Shown here: positions 24,705 through 33,238 of the stretch, one piece after another
Layout: each line of letters opens with the position of its first letter
Numbering within the stretch: position 1 is the stretch's first letter
Assembly (NCBI GenBank): GCA_963714145.1
Contig: OY970235.1
Coordinates: 6,758,001 to 6,822,000, forward strand
Direction of reading: 5' to 3'
DNA from: JBBWZH01 sp035544115
GTDB lineage: Bacteria > Actinomycetota > Actinomycetes > Mycobacteriales > CADCTP01
DNA: 64,000 nt
Program-made: the position numbers and the translations under genes
Notes under the pieces: model-generated
The model's input: only the letters and a program-made list of their open reading frames with translations
What the model was told of the DNA's origin: nothing
Database searches by the model: none

Positions 24705-25002
24705 ACCGGGCTCCGTCCCGGCGGCGGTAGCGCCCGAACCGGCGCGACCGACCTGCCGCGCCGCCCGCAGGCTGACAGCGGCGCCCCCGGTGACGTCTTC
24801 CGCCGAGCGGTGACGGCCTCGCTCCGCCAGTGACGCCCACCCGCCGTCACCCCAGCCACCAATCCATCACCCGGGGACGGACGCCGTCACCTCGCGCCGG
24901 AACCCGTCACCGGGACCTGTCCGGGCCCGCGCGGCCCATCGCCGGCGCGGCCGCGCGGATATGCGGCGGGAGCACGGCGGGCCATCCCGTACACTCGCGG
25001 AC
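24705..25002. other. Intergenic region with a symmetric 20-bp-spaced GTGACG/CGTCAC array
   Basis: No gene is seen. GTGACG occurs at 24790, 24810 and 24830. The complement CGTCAC occurs at 24845, 24885 and 24905, with CATCAC at 24865. Spacing is exactly 20 bases within each half. The first three of each set are symmetric about 24840. Twenty is not a multiple of three, so the pattern is not codon-driven. It could be a binding array for a multimeric protein or a recombination end. Confidence 0.65.
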
Positions 25003-25090
25003 GGTGGAGTCGCCTAGTGGCCGAGGGCGCACGCCTCGAAAGCGTGTGAAGTGCAAGCTTCCGTGGGTTCAAATCCCACCTCCACCGCCA
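25003..25090 (+). tRNA. tRNA-Ser(CGA)
   Basis: The sequence folds as a class II tRNA. The acceptor GGTGGAG pairs with CTCCACC. The D arm contains CTAGTGGCCGAGGG. The anticodon stem is ACGC/GCGT with loop CTCGAAA, giving anticodon CGA. A long variable arm and the T arm GTGGGTTCAAATCCCAC follow. The discriminator is G and CCA is encoded (25088-25090). It lies just before the ComF/DprA-like pair, a classic position for integrated DNA. Confidence 0.95.
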
Positions 25091-25180
25091 CCCTGACCAG
25101 CGGAAACGCCGGCCGGCCCACCCCGGGCCGACCGGCGTTCGCGCGTCTGGTCTCAGTTTCAGCATGGCTTCCGGCCGGCC

Positions 25181-25963
25181 TCATGACGGACATGCGCCGC
25201 CCGTGACAGGGCAAAGCATGACGTCGTACGGTTCGGAGAACCGGTCCAACAGCCGCCGATGGTCAGGCCAGTCATGTCGACACCAGCGCGCCACGCAGAG
25301 CACGGTGACCTTCGCTGCTCCCGCGGTACGAACCGCCAATGCCGCCGACTGCGCCTTGCAGCCTGACGTCCATGTGTCGTCCACCAGGAGAACGCTCTTG
25401 CCCCGGATCCGTTCGGCCTGCCCTGATGCGACGACGAAGCGGTCGGCGAGGACCGCCCGGCCGTCCTGTTGCAGGCGCAGGCCGCATTCAATCAGGAATC
25501 GCTGCTCGGGCGTCATTCCCCATACATTCCTAGCAAGTTGAGCAACCGGGTGGTTCGGCCCAGGCCAGGTCGCGGATGGGACGAAGCTGACGGCGGTCCA
25601 CGGCGTGCCGAGAGCTCGCGCCGCGCACGCCGCATGAACCCCAGTCGCCGCCAACACCATGAGAGCCAAGTCCGCGGCCGCCTTCTCGGATGGCGGCTGC
25701 GCCTTGTAAGCACGCATCGTAAACGCGGACTGGTGGTAGCCAGGCGCGTTTCCACGTGCGTACGCAAGCGTCAGCGCAAGATCAGCCAGTCGCGGCCCGA
25801 ATTGGTCGGACTGTTGCTGGCATTGCGGACAGAGGTGCCGGTCTGCCGGCCCTCGACAGCCGGCACATGACAACCCCGGCACGAAGTTTGTGTTGTGGAA
25901 GAAACCGCCGACGCGATCACGTAGCAAGATGCGAAGATCCGATTGCGCCTCGTCGGAAATCAC
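25181..25963 (-). CDS. ComF-like phosphoribosyltransferase with zinc ribbon
   Basis: The product has about 260 residues from the GTG at 25963, which overlaps the DprA-like stop (GTGA). A GTG at 25984 is possible. A zinc ribbon near residue 35 (LSCAGCRGPADRHLCPQCQQ) is followed by the PRPP-binding loop KSVLLVDDTWTSGCKAQSAA, as in ComF proteins. ComF normally accompanies DNA uptake. Here it is paired with a DprA-like gene and an SOS-type operator rather than with comEC. A nucleotide-handling role in DNA damage response or defence is plausible but unproven. Confidence 0.8.
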   Translation of the reverse strand: MISDEAQSDLRILLRDRVGGFFHNTNFVPGLSCAGCRGPADRHLCPQCQQQSDQFGPRLADLALTLAYARGNAPGYHQSAFTMRAYKAQPPSEKAAADLALMVLAATGVHAACAARALGTPWTAVSFVPSATWPGPNHPVAQLARNVWGMTPEQRFLIECGLRLQQDGRAVLADRFVVASGQAERIRGKSVLLVDDTWTSGCKAQSAALAVRTAGAAKVTVLCVARWCRHDWPDHRRLLDRFSEPYDVMLCPVTGGACPS

Positions 25964-26967
25964 TGCTTCGCCAGGGTCAGCCACCGATCGACCTGTGCCT
26001 CCGATTCCAGAATCTCGGCGACGGCATCCAGCGCATGCTCGGCGGTCCGAATGACGCTCACACCGGGATTGCCGACCATTGCCCGTCCCCAGCTCGTCGA
26101 GTCGACCACGGTCTGGGAAAGCAACACGGGACGGCCGTGCTCGACCGCCAGGCGGGCCTGGATCCGGGCTCCGCTAGTCTCCCCTGCTTCTACGACGATC
26201 GTTGCCCGGCCGTACGCGCTCATCACGGCATTGCGCATGGGAAACGAGTGTTTGGTCGGCGGAGCGGACGGCCAGAACTGCGACAGCACGAGACCATCCT
26301 CGCCAATTCGATGCTGGAGCGATGCGTTCGCCGCTGGATAGCAACGTTCGATACCGGTGCCGATCACGGCTACCGTGCGGCCACCCGCCTCCATCGCTGC
26401 GCGATGGGCGGCAGTGTCGATGCCTAGCGCCAAACCCGACACGACCGACAATGAGCGTTCAGCCAGTCCTCTGCTGATGTCGGTCGCGAGCGCCACCCCT
26501 CGATCAGAGGCATCCCGTGAGCCGACAACGCAGACACCGACATCGTCGCCCGTGAATCTGCCGTAGCTGAACACCACTGGCGGCATCTGATGGACGTCGC
26601 GAAGACGGGAAGGATAGCGGGCGTCCATGAACGTCAGGAAGTCAAACGACGCGCTCTCCCAGCGACAGACATCCGCCCGGGCCTCTACCAGCACAGGGTG
26701 ATCATCAGCGATAGGATCGAAGAGGTCACCCGTCACGGTGCGGGACCAGACCTCACGCGCACTGCCCGCCTCGGCGACCAGGGCCGTGATCTCCGGCCAA
26801 CTGAGGCGCTCGGGACGTGCCCGCAGCAACGCAACCAGCGCTGCCCGCTCCTCGCCGTCCCGATCGGCACCCACGGCGCCCAGCCTACGGTCTCCACCCC
26901 ACGAACGACTGACGACGGCGCCCGGTGACCAGGGATCCGTCGAACGGGCTGCCCGACTGCCTGCCAT
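25960..26967 (-). CDS. DprA/Smf-like SLOG-domain protein
   Basis: The protein has 335 residues. An N-terminal helical region (ERLSWPEITALVAEAGSARE) precedes the Rossmann-like DprA core: DVGVCVVGSRDASDRGVALA, RSLSVVSGLALGIDTAAHRA, GGRTVAVIGTGIERCYPAAN, and PMRNAVMSAYGRATIVVEAG. These match the G-S-R, S-G-x-A-x-G-ID and N-R segments of DprA. Classical DprA loads RecA on single strands. GAGGGTGG lies upstream of the ATG. The coupling with a ComF-like gene and the strong SOS box suggest a dedicated two-gene unit rather than the housekeeping dprA, which usually sits by rnhB or topA. Confidence 0.85.
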   Translation of the reverse strand: MAGSRAARSTDPWSPGAVVSRSWGGDRRLGAVGADRDGEERAALVALLRARPERLSWPEITALVAEAGSAREVWSRTVTGDLFDPIADDHPVLVEARADVCRWESASFDFLTFMDARYPSRLRDVHQMPPVVFSYGRFTGDDVGVCVVGSRDASDRGVALATDISRGLAERSLSVVSGLALGIDTAAHRAAMEAGGRTVAVIGTGIERCYPAANASLQHRIGEDGLVLSQFWPSAPPTKHSFPMRNAVMSAYGRATIVVEAGETSGARIQARLAVEHGRPVLLSQTVVDSTSWGRAMVGNPGVSVIRTAEHALDAVAEILESEAQVDRWLTLAKQ

Positions 26968-26988
26968 CGCGACACCACCCTCGAACTT

Positions 26989-27008
26989 CGAACGTATGTT
27001 CGATTATA
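26989..27008 (-). promoter_or_regulatory. SOS (LexA) box with consensus -10 before the DprA/ComF pair
   Basis: CGAACATACGTTCG (minus strand, 26989-27002) fits the Gram-positive LexA box CGAACRNRYGTTCG at every position. Directly upstream is TATAAT (27003-27008), a perfect -10 element. The box therefore covers the transcription start, where LexA would repress. The distance to the ATG is 21 bases. Confidence 0.85.
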
Positions 27009-27360
27009 CCTTGGCGAATCGACCGACAGCAGTGGCGCACCTCGCGGCGCCCCCACCGTCTGGTTGCCCCTCCTGGACGATCTCGCTCAAGCCCGCCGTC
27101 GTGGTCACGCAGACCGGTGCCGACTGGCCGCCCTGCGTGGTGTACCGAGGCGGTCGGCGGCTGTGCATTCGGCCGGGGTCGGGATCCGCCGCCGGCCGGT
27201 TAGCTACTGCTTCACCCAGAAACGTGACATCGTGATCGGGCCGGTTGCCGGTCGTACGACGGCCGGAATAATTGGCCAACGTCGCTTGACGCGGCAATAG
27301 CTGGGTTTGTCGAAGCCGCTCGCCTGGGTAGCGACCCGGGGCGGGGCGGCGGGATCTGAC
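27009..27360. other. Intergenic region without a supported gene
   Basis: Short open frames on both strands lack a ribosome site and family resemblance. The left part holds the rest of the DprA promoter. I see no RNA gene or long repeat. Confidence 0.35.
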
Positions 27361-28074
27361 ATGGTGGTCGGTATGGTGGATTCCGGCCCGGCTCGGCCCG
27401 CGCTGTCCAGGTCTGGGCATGATCTTGATGTTGGCGGCACCGGGCCCGGTGCCGCTGGTTGGCTGGCGGTCACCGCGACGGCATACGTTCTGCTCCATCA
27501 TGTCGGCACCGCCCTCGGCTGGCTCGGCAGCGTTGGTCTCACCCGATGGGCGGACTGGGTGGATCTCGGCACGCCGTACGCCGTGGTGCTGTCCGCCGGA
27601 ATTGGCCTGGCCCGCTCCGGGCGGGCCGGTGCGTGGGTGTGGGGCGTCTATGCGGTCGGGGCGGTGACCTACGTCGAGGGGCACGGAATCCATCTGGCCG
27701 CGAACTCGATCGGCAATGTCGCACCTGGGCCGGCTGCGCATTTCTGGGACGAGACGGCCGGCCATTACCTTTGGCAGGCCGGCTGGATCCTGGTGCTCGC
27801 CGCGTTGACCGCGGTGTTCGCCGGCCGTCCCGCACCGCGGGGGCCCTGGCCCTATTGTCTGGCGGCCGCGTTAGGCGTGACGGCCGCGACAAATACGCTG
27901 GAAGGTGGCACGGCAGCGCTCGGCCTCTTGTCGGCTCTCGCCTTTGTCGCAGCCGGCTGGATGACACGTCGCGGAACCGGGCGCCTGCTCCTGTTGGCGT
28001 ACGGGCTCAGCTTGTTGATCCTGGTCGGCTACGGGCTCTGGCAGCAGGGCTTCCCGCAACCCTCGCAGCTGTAG
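27361..28074 (+). CDS. Hypothetical polytopic membrane protein
   Basis: The product has about 237 residues from the ATG at 27361; other starts (TTG 27307, ATG 27373) are possible. Seven or so hydrophobic segments are seen, including AAGWLAVTATAYVLLHHVG, AGWILVLAALTAVFAG and LLLLAYGLSLLILVGYGLW. Conserved-looking polar residues fall in VTYVEGHGIHLAANSIGN and HFWDETAGHYLWQAGW, a set of histidines and acids that might bind metal or haem. I do not recognise the family with confidence; a ceramidase-like fold is one thought. Confidence 0.65.
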   Translation: MVVGMVDSGPARPALSRSGHDLDVGGTGPGAAGWLAVTATAYVLLHHVGTALGWLGSVGLTRWADWVDLGTPYAVVLSAGIGLARSGRAGAWVWGVYAVGAVTYVEGHGIHLAANSIGNVAPGPAAHFWDETAGHYLWQAGWILVLAALTAVFAGRPAPRGPWPYCLAAALGVTAATNTLEGGTAALGLLSALAFVAAGWMTRRGTGRLLLLAYGLSLLILVGYGLWQQGFPQPSQL

Positions 28075-28112
28075 CTGGCCTTGCCCGGCCGGCGGCGAAG
28101 CCCGGCTGGTGG

Positions 28113-28589
28113 TCACGGCCGGTGCTGGTCGAAGAACTCGCGGAGCAGGGCGGCGCATTCGGTTTCCAGGATGCCGGGGATGACCTCGGGGCGGTGGTTC
28201 AGGCGGCGGTCGCGGACGACGTCCCAGAGGGAGCCCACGGCGCCGGCCTTGGGGTCGGTGGCGCCGTAGATGAGGCGGTCGACGCGGGCCAGGACCAGGG
28301 CGCCGGCGCACATCGTGCAGGGCTCCAGCGTGACCACCAGGGTGCAGCCGGTCAGCCGCCATGACCCGACGGCGAGGGCGGCCCGGCGCAGGGCGAGGAT
28401 CTCGGCGTGCGCGGTCGGATCGGCGGCGCGCTCCCGCTCGTTGGCGGCCTCGGCCAGCACGGCGCCGGACGGTCCGATGACCACCGCGCCCACCGGCACG
28501 TCCCCCGCCGCGCCGCCGGCATCCGCCTGGGCGACGGCCAGCGCCAGGCGCATCCAGTCGCGGTAGCGGGCCGGGGCGGGAGCGGTCAC
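28113..28589 (-). CDS. tadA: tRNA adenosine(34) deaminase
   Basis: The 158-residue enzyme starts at the GTG at 28589, with AGGAGG eight bases upstream. Zinc ligands and the catalytic acid lie in DPTAHAEILALRRA (HAE) and LEPCTMCAGALVLARV (PCxxC). The proton shuttle Glu follows His. It converts A34 to inosine in tRNA-Arg(ACG). The two downstream-encoded partners read in the same direction, immediately upstream on the minus strand. Confidence 0.93.
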   Translation of the reverse strand: MTAPAPARYRDWMRLALAVAQADAGGAAGDVPVGAVVIGPSGAVLAEAANERERAADPTAHAEILALRRAALAVGSWRLTGCTLVVTLEPCTMCAGALVLARVDRLIYGATDPKAGAVGSLWDVVRDRRLNHRPEVIPGILETECAALLREFFDQHRP

Positions 28590-28662
28590 GAGCCGGCCCT
28601 CCTGCGCGCGGAGCGTTTCCGTGCGGTGCCGCGGAGCGCGGCGGGCCGCCGGGCTGGCCGGG

Positions 28663-29151
28663 TCACACGCCGAGCCGGAGAGCTTCGAGTTCGTCCAGGC
28701 AGCCGGCACGCTCGCAGAGCTCGGTGATCACGTCGGCGGGCAGGTTGCCCTCGTGCGCGCACAGGGCGAGCAGTGCCCGGGCCGGGGTGCCCAGGTCGGC
28801 GAGCAGGTCGGGGGCGCCGAGCGGTTCGGCGTCGTAGCCGAGGTCGGAGTCCGAGTCGGGGTCGGGGTCGGCTGTTCCGGCCGCGGCCGCCAGCATGGCC
28901 ACGGTCAGGTAGTCGGCGGCGGCGCGGCGATCGGAGACGAAGACGCGCGGCTCCTCGGCGCCCGCGTCGACCCGGACGATCGCCACGTACTCGTCGTCCT
29001 CCTCGACGAACAGCACCGTGCTGCTGGCGTCCGGGTCGACGTCCCGGATCAGTTCGGCGAGGTCGTCGAGGTCGTCCACGCCGTCGAGGTCGACCTCGTG
29101 GGCGGCCCATCCATCGGGTGTGCGGGCGAGAGCGGCGGCAAAGTAGGCCAC
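28663..29151 (-). CDS. tRNA adenosine deaminase-associated protein (copy 2)
   Basis: The 162-residue acidic protein starts MAYFAAALARTPDGWAAHEV. It has SSTVLFVEEDDEYVAIVRVD, VFVSDRRAAADYLTVAMLAA and a C-terminal helical part with CERAGCLDELEALRLGV. Actinobacterial proteins of this type are encoded next to tadA and named for that. Their role is unknown. It is related in layout to the next gene, suggesting an old duplication. Confidence 0.82.
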   Translation of the reverse strand: MAYFAAALARTPDGWAAHEVDLDGVDDLDDLAELIRDVDPDASSTVLFVEEDDEYVAIVRVDAGAEEPRVFVSDRRAAADYLTVAMLAAAAGTADPDPDSDSDLGYDAEPLGAPDLLADLGTPARALLALCAHEGNLPADVITELCERAGCLDELEALRLGV

Positions 29152-29268
29152 GTCCTTCCTCCGGCTGATCGGCGGGCGGGCAATCGGCGGGTAGCGGGAC
29201 AGGTAGGCGGCGGGACAGGTCGGCGGCGGGAGCGGTGGGCACCGGATCGGGTCGGCCCGGCGGGACGG

Positions 29269-29748
29269 TCAGGCGGGAGCGTCGACGACCTTCGCGTACT
29301 CGTCGCCGACCCCGATCCGGCGGGCGATCAGGGTCAGCATCTCGTCCGCGTAGAGGTCCAGGTCGTCGAGGATCATGCCGAGGTCGCGTTCGTCCAGGCC
29401 GAGGTCGGCGAACATGCCCAGATCCCCGGCCGGCCATACTTCGTCAAGTTCCTCGTCGGCGGGCACGTCCTCACCGAGGAGTTCGACCGCCTGCCGGGCC
29501 AGGTCCCAGTCGACCGCCGCGGTCGCGTCGGACAGCAGCACCCGCAGTTCCCCGGTCGGGGCCAGCCGCAGCGCGACGAAGAACTCGTCATCGACGTCGA
29601 GCAGCGCGAACGGGCCGCCCTCCTTGGGCTGCTGGCGCAGTGCCGCCACGCAGTGGTCCAGGTCGCTGAGTACCGCCGGCGGCAGCAACGCGCACTGCCA
29701 GCGTTCTCCCTCGCGGTACACCGTTACCGCGAAGCCGTCCTCCGCCAT
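29269..29748 (-). CDS. tRNA adenosine deaminase-associated protein (copy 1)
   Basis: The product is 159 residues from MAEDGFAVTVYREGERWQCA, with GAGGG upstream of the ATG at 29748. It shares the pattern DDEFFVALRLAPTGELRVLL and SDATAAVDWDLARQAVELLG with the neighbouring protein, and ends with an acidic helical part (DLGLDERDLGMILDDLDLY). It is the first of three genes reading towards tadA. Confidence 0.8.
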   Translation of the reverse strand: MAEDGFAVTVYREGERWQCALLPPAVLSDLDHCVAALRQQPKEGGPFALLDVDDEFFVALRLAPTGELRVLLSDATAAVDWDLARQAVELLGEDVPADEELDEVWPAGDLGMFADLGLDERDLGMILDDLDLYADEMLTLIARRIGVGDEYAKVVDAPA

Positions 29749-30052
29749 CCGGAACCCTCGCAATCTCCACGCGGATCGTGGCAGACCGGCGACCACCCGG
29801 CATAGGGGAGTTCCCCGGTCGCGTGCCACCCCTAACCCGCTGACCACTGCGCGCAACAGTCAGTGACTGTACGTGTTCCACTCGTCCGAGGTGCCGTTGA
29901 CATTCCGTGCCGGGCCGGCCAAGCATCGTAGCTACCGCCTGTCCCGCAGGGGGGTGCGGCACCGAGCGAGCGGACGGGTCCGTGGCGCGACCGGGCAGCA
30001 CACCGGCGCCGGAACCCGGAGACGACGACGCGCTGCCGGGAGGAGCAAGGCA
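29749..30052. other. Divergent promoter region before the ferritin-like gene
   Basis: No gene is seen. It contains the 15-base palindrome listed separately and a TTGACA (29897-29902) that could be a -35 element for the rightward gene. No good -10 lies at the right distance. Confidence 0.4.
29856..29870. promoter_or_regulatory. Perfect inverted repeat upstream of the ferritin-like gene
   Basis: ACAGTCA-G-TGACTGT has seven-base arms around one base. It sits midway between the divergent TadA-associated and ferritin-like genes and is a good candidate operator. No adjacent regulator gene identifies its protein. Confidence 0.5.
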
Positions 30053-31167
30053 ATGAGCACCAGCGAGAAGTACGTCATTCCGGTGGAACTGCGGACCTGG
30101 GACATAGCGGCCACCGGCGCCGCCCGCTTCAACTGGGACTACGACGACGGCCGCGACCAGCTCCTCAGCCTTTACCAGAAGGGCAAGGACAAGCAGTGGG
30201 ACGCGATCCACCGGATCGACTGGGAGCTCGACGTCGACCCGGACGACCCGTTGGGCATGCCCCCGCTGGCCAACCCGATCGCCACCTCCCGCACCTGGGA
30301 GCGGATCCAGGACGACCCGAAGGCGGTCGGCGAACTGCGCCAGCACCAGGCGGCCTGGCAGTTCAGCCAGTTCCTGCACGGCGAGCAGGGCGCGATGATC
30401 TGCTCGGCCCGGATCGTGGAGTCGGTGCCCGACCTCGACGCCAAGTTCTACGCGGCCACCCAGACGATGGACGAGGCCCGGCACGCCGAGACCTACGCGC
30501 GGTTCCTGCAGGAGAAGATCGGCCTGGTCTACCCGATCAACCCGGACCTGAAGGCGCTGCTCGGACGACACCCTGTCCGACTCCCGCTGGGACATGCCCT
30601 ACCTCGGCATGCAGGTGCTGATCGAAGGGCTGGCGCTGGCCGCCTTCGGCGTGCTGCGGGACATGACGACCACGCCGCTGCCCAAGCAGATCCTGGCGTA
30701 CGTGATGCAGGACGAGGCCCGGCATGTCGCGTTCGGACGGATCGCGCTGCGGGACTACTACCGCGAGCTGACCGACGGCGGAGCGGCGACGAGCGCGAGG
30801 AGTTCGTCGTCGAGGGCTGCTACCTGATGCGGGACCGGTTCCGCGGCCAGGAGATCTGGGACCTGCTCGGCTACGACCGGGCCGACTGCGAGGAGGCGGT
30901 CCGCACCTCGCCGTTCATGCAGGCGTACCAGGCGCTGCTGTTCAGCCGGATCGTGCCGTGCGTGCAAGGACATCGGCCTGTGGGGCCCGAAGGTCCAGCA
31001 GGCGTACGTGGACATGGGCGTGCTGGACATGGCCGGGGTCAACCTGGACGAGCTGATGGCCGCAGGACGAGAGCCTGGCCGAGCAGGTGGACGCGGAGAA
31101 GCGGGAGTTGGCCGGCCGCCGGGCCGAGGTGGACAAGGTGATCTCCATCGGCGACGCCGCTGGCTGA
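30053..31167 (+). pseudogene. Ferritin-like (diiron) oxidase, R2-like, interrupted by five apparent frameshifts
   Basis: Read through shifts, this is a di-iron ferritin-like protein of about 369 residues starting MSTSEKYVIPVELRTWDIAA (GGGAGGAG upstream). The iron-binding segments are all present: FLHGEQGAMICSARIVE, MDEARHAETYARFLQEK and VMQDEARHVAFGRIALRD, giving two ExxH motifs. The frame moves by one extra base near 30563, 30777, 30787, 30965 and 31065, after which expected residues resume at once (for example DDTLSDSRWDMPYLGMQVL and KDIGLWGPKVQQAYVDMGV). There is almost no other decay. It is either a very recent pseudogene or a set of sequencing errors. Confidence 0.8.
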
Positions 31168-31442
31168 CCCGGACCGGCCGGGCCGGGCGTCGCGCTCCCC
31201 CCGCCACCAGCCGGCTAGCACCCAGTCGGGAGGACGGGTAGCCGGGTAGCCGGGTGGCCCGTCCGCCCAGCACACTGACCCGCACCCGGTCGACCAGTCA
31301 CTCAGTGCACTCAGATCCATTCGGACGGTTACCAACCGTCAGGTGGAATGGATCACAGCGGCGCGCCGTGATCATTACTGGCCACCCAGGTGTAACGTCC
31401 GCGCAGGAATATCGTTAGTGACGGGAAGTCTTCCCTCTGGCG

Positions 31443-32360
31443 ATGGATGCCGCCTCATCGGAACCCGCTCCCGCCCCGGCACGCCGCGGCGGCGGTGACG
31501 CGCAATCCCCGTTGCGGCGCGGACCCGAGGAGATCGCGGCGCAGGCGTCCGGCGAGAACTTTCCGGTGGCGCTGAAGCTGCTCCCGAAGGACGCCCGTCG
31601 TCATCTTCAGTCGATCTATGGTTACGCACGGTTCGTCGACGACATCGGCGACGAGGCGCCCGGCGACCGGCTGCGGCTGCTCGACGCGGTTGCCGCCGAC
31701 CTCGACCGGCTCTACGCGGGCCGGCCGCCCACGCTGCCGGTGCTGGCCGCGCTGGCCCCGACCGTCCGCGCGAAAGAGCTCCCGGAGCAGCCGTTCCGGG
31801 ATCTCATCCAGGCGAACCGGGTCGATCAGCGGGTGACCCGCTACCAGACCTGGGCCGACCTGGTCGGCTACTGCGAGCTGTCGGCGAACCCGGTCGGCCG
31901 GCTGGTCCTGCACGTGGCCGGCCGGGCCACCCCCGGCCGGATCGCCCAGTCCGACGACGTCTGCACCGCCCTGCAGGTGATCGAGCACCTGCAGGACATC
32001 GGCGAGGACCACCGGGCCGGCCGGATCTACCTGCCCCAGCAGGATCTGGCCGAGTACGGCGTCACCGACGCCGACCTGGCCGCCGGTTCCGCCAGCCCGG
32101 CGGTACGCGGTCTCGTCGCCTACGAGGCGCGGCGGGCCGCTCGGCTGCTCGACTCCGGCCGTCCGCTGGTCGCCAGCCTGCACGGCTGGGCCCGGCTGGC
32201 GGTCGCCGGGTACGTCGGCGGCGGGCGGGCCGCCGTAACCGGAATTGCGGGTGTGCACTTCGACACGCTGCGGCAGGCTGTACATCCGTCTCGCCGGCAC
32301 GTGATCGTCGAGACGGTGCGCCTGGTCACCGCCCCGGCCAGGTTCAGGAGGCCCGCGTGA
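31443..32360 (+). CDS. hpnC: Hydroxysqualene synthase
   Basis: The 305-residue protein is of the squalene/phytoene synthase family. It has ALKLLPKDARRHLQSIYGYA, the first acidic motif FVDDIGDE, and the second, LQVIEHLQDIGEDHRAGRIY. HpnC turns presqualene diphosphate into hydroxysqualene. It is first in the hopanoid operon and overlaps hpnD by GTGA. Confidence 0.9.
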   Translation: MDAASSEPAPAPARRGGGDAQSPLRRGPEEIAAQASGENFPVALKLLPKDARRHLQSIYGYARFVDDIGDEAPGDRLRLLDAVAADLDRLYAGRPPTLPVLAALAPTVRAKELPEQPFRDLIQANRVDQRVTRYQTWADLVGYCELSANPVGRLVLHVAGRATPGRIAQSDDVCTALQVIEHLQDIGEDHRAGRIYLPQQDLAEYGVTDADLAAGSASPAVRGLVAYEARRAARLLDSGRPLVASLHGWARLAVAGYVGGGRAAVTGIAGVHFDTLRQAVHPSRRHVIVETVRLVTAPARFRRPA

Positions 32361-33238
32361 CATTTGCCATTCCCGGCCGCAGCAGCGTCGAGCGGGCCTA
32401 CGAGCAGTGCGAGCAGATCACCAAAGCCGAGGCGAAGAACTTCTCCTACGGCATCCGGCTGCTGCCCCGGCCCAAGCGGCGGGCGCTGTCGGCGGTCTAC
32501 GCGTTCGCCCGCCGGGTGGACGACATCGGCGACGGCACGCTGCCGGCGGCGGAGAAACTGGCCGCGCTGGACGAGGCCCGGCACGCGGTGCTGAACCCGC
32601 AGCAGCACCCGGGCGACCCGGTGCTGGTCGCGCTGGCCGACGCCGCGCAGCGGATGGCGTTGCCGCTGAAGGCGTTCACGGAGCTGGTGGACGGCTGCGA
32701 GATGGACGTCCGGGGCACCCACTACCGGACCTTCGCCGACCTGGACCGGTACTGCCGGTGCGTGGCCGGCTCGATCGGCCGGCTCTCGCTGGCGGTCTTC
32801 TCGCCCAGCCCGGACGCCGAGGCGGTCCGGCTGGCCGACCGGCTCGGGGTGGCCCTGCAGTTGACGAACATCCTGCGGGACATCCGGGAAGACTTCCTGA
32901 ACGGCCGGGTCTACCTGCCCCAGGAGGATCTGGACGACTTCGGCGTGACGCTGACCCTGGCCGAGGACGGCCGGCTGGACCCGCAGGGCGGCCGGCTGGT
33001 CGACCTGGTCCGCCGCGAGGTGGCCCGGGCCCGCGAACTCTACGACGACGGCCTGGGGCTGCTGCCGCTGCTGGACCGGCGCAGCGCGGCCTGCTGCGGC
33101 GCGATGGCCGGCATCTACCGGCAACTGCTGGACGTGATCGACGCCGACCCGGAACGGATCTGCCTGGGCCGGACCTCGCTGAGCCGGGAGGCGAAGCTGG
33201 CCGTCGCGGCCCGCGCGCTGCTGCGGCGGTCCGCATGA
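32357..33238 (+). CDS. hpnD: Presqualene diphosphate synthase
   Basis: The 293-residue protein has NFSYGIRLLPRPKRRALSAV, RRVDDIGDG (first acidic motif), EMDVRGTHYRTFADLDRYCR and LTNILRDIREDFLNGRVYLP (second). It condenses two farnesyl diphosphates to presqualene diphosphate. GTG start, coupled to hpnC; the stop overlaps the hpnE start by ATGA. Confidence 0.92.
   Translation: MTFAIPGRSSVERAYEQCEQITKAEAKNFSYGIRLLPRPKRRALSAVYAFARRVDDIGDGTLPAAEKLAALDEARHAVLNPQQHPGDPVLVALADAAQRMALPLKAFTELVDGCEMDVRGTHYRTFADLDRYCRCVAGSIGRLSLAVFSPSPDAEAVRLADRLGVALQLTNILRDIREDFLNGRVYLPQEDLDDFGVTLTLAEDGRLDPQGGRLVDLVRREVARARELYDDGLGLLPLLDRRSAACCGAMAGIYRQLLDVIDADPERICLGRTSLSREAKLAVAARALLRRSA

Noticed and set aside
24789..24911. 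A CRISPR or tandem-repeat array at the 20-bp motifs.
   Set aside because: Only six bases recur in each 20-base unit and the two halves are inverted, which does not fit direct repeats with spacers.
27064..27300. A small gene between the DprA promoter and the membrane protein.
   Set aside because: The frame has no ribosome site, its residues look random and Arg-rich, and no family motif is seen.
30053..31167. Programmed frameshifting in the ferritin-like gene.
   Set aside because: Five shifts in one gene without slippery sequences or stem-loops do not fit any known programmed mechanism.
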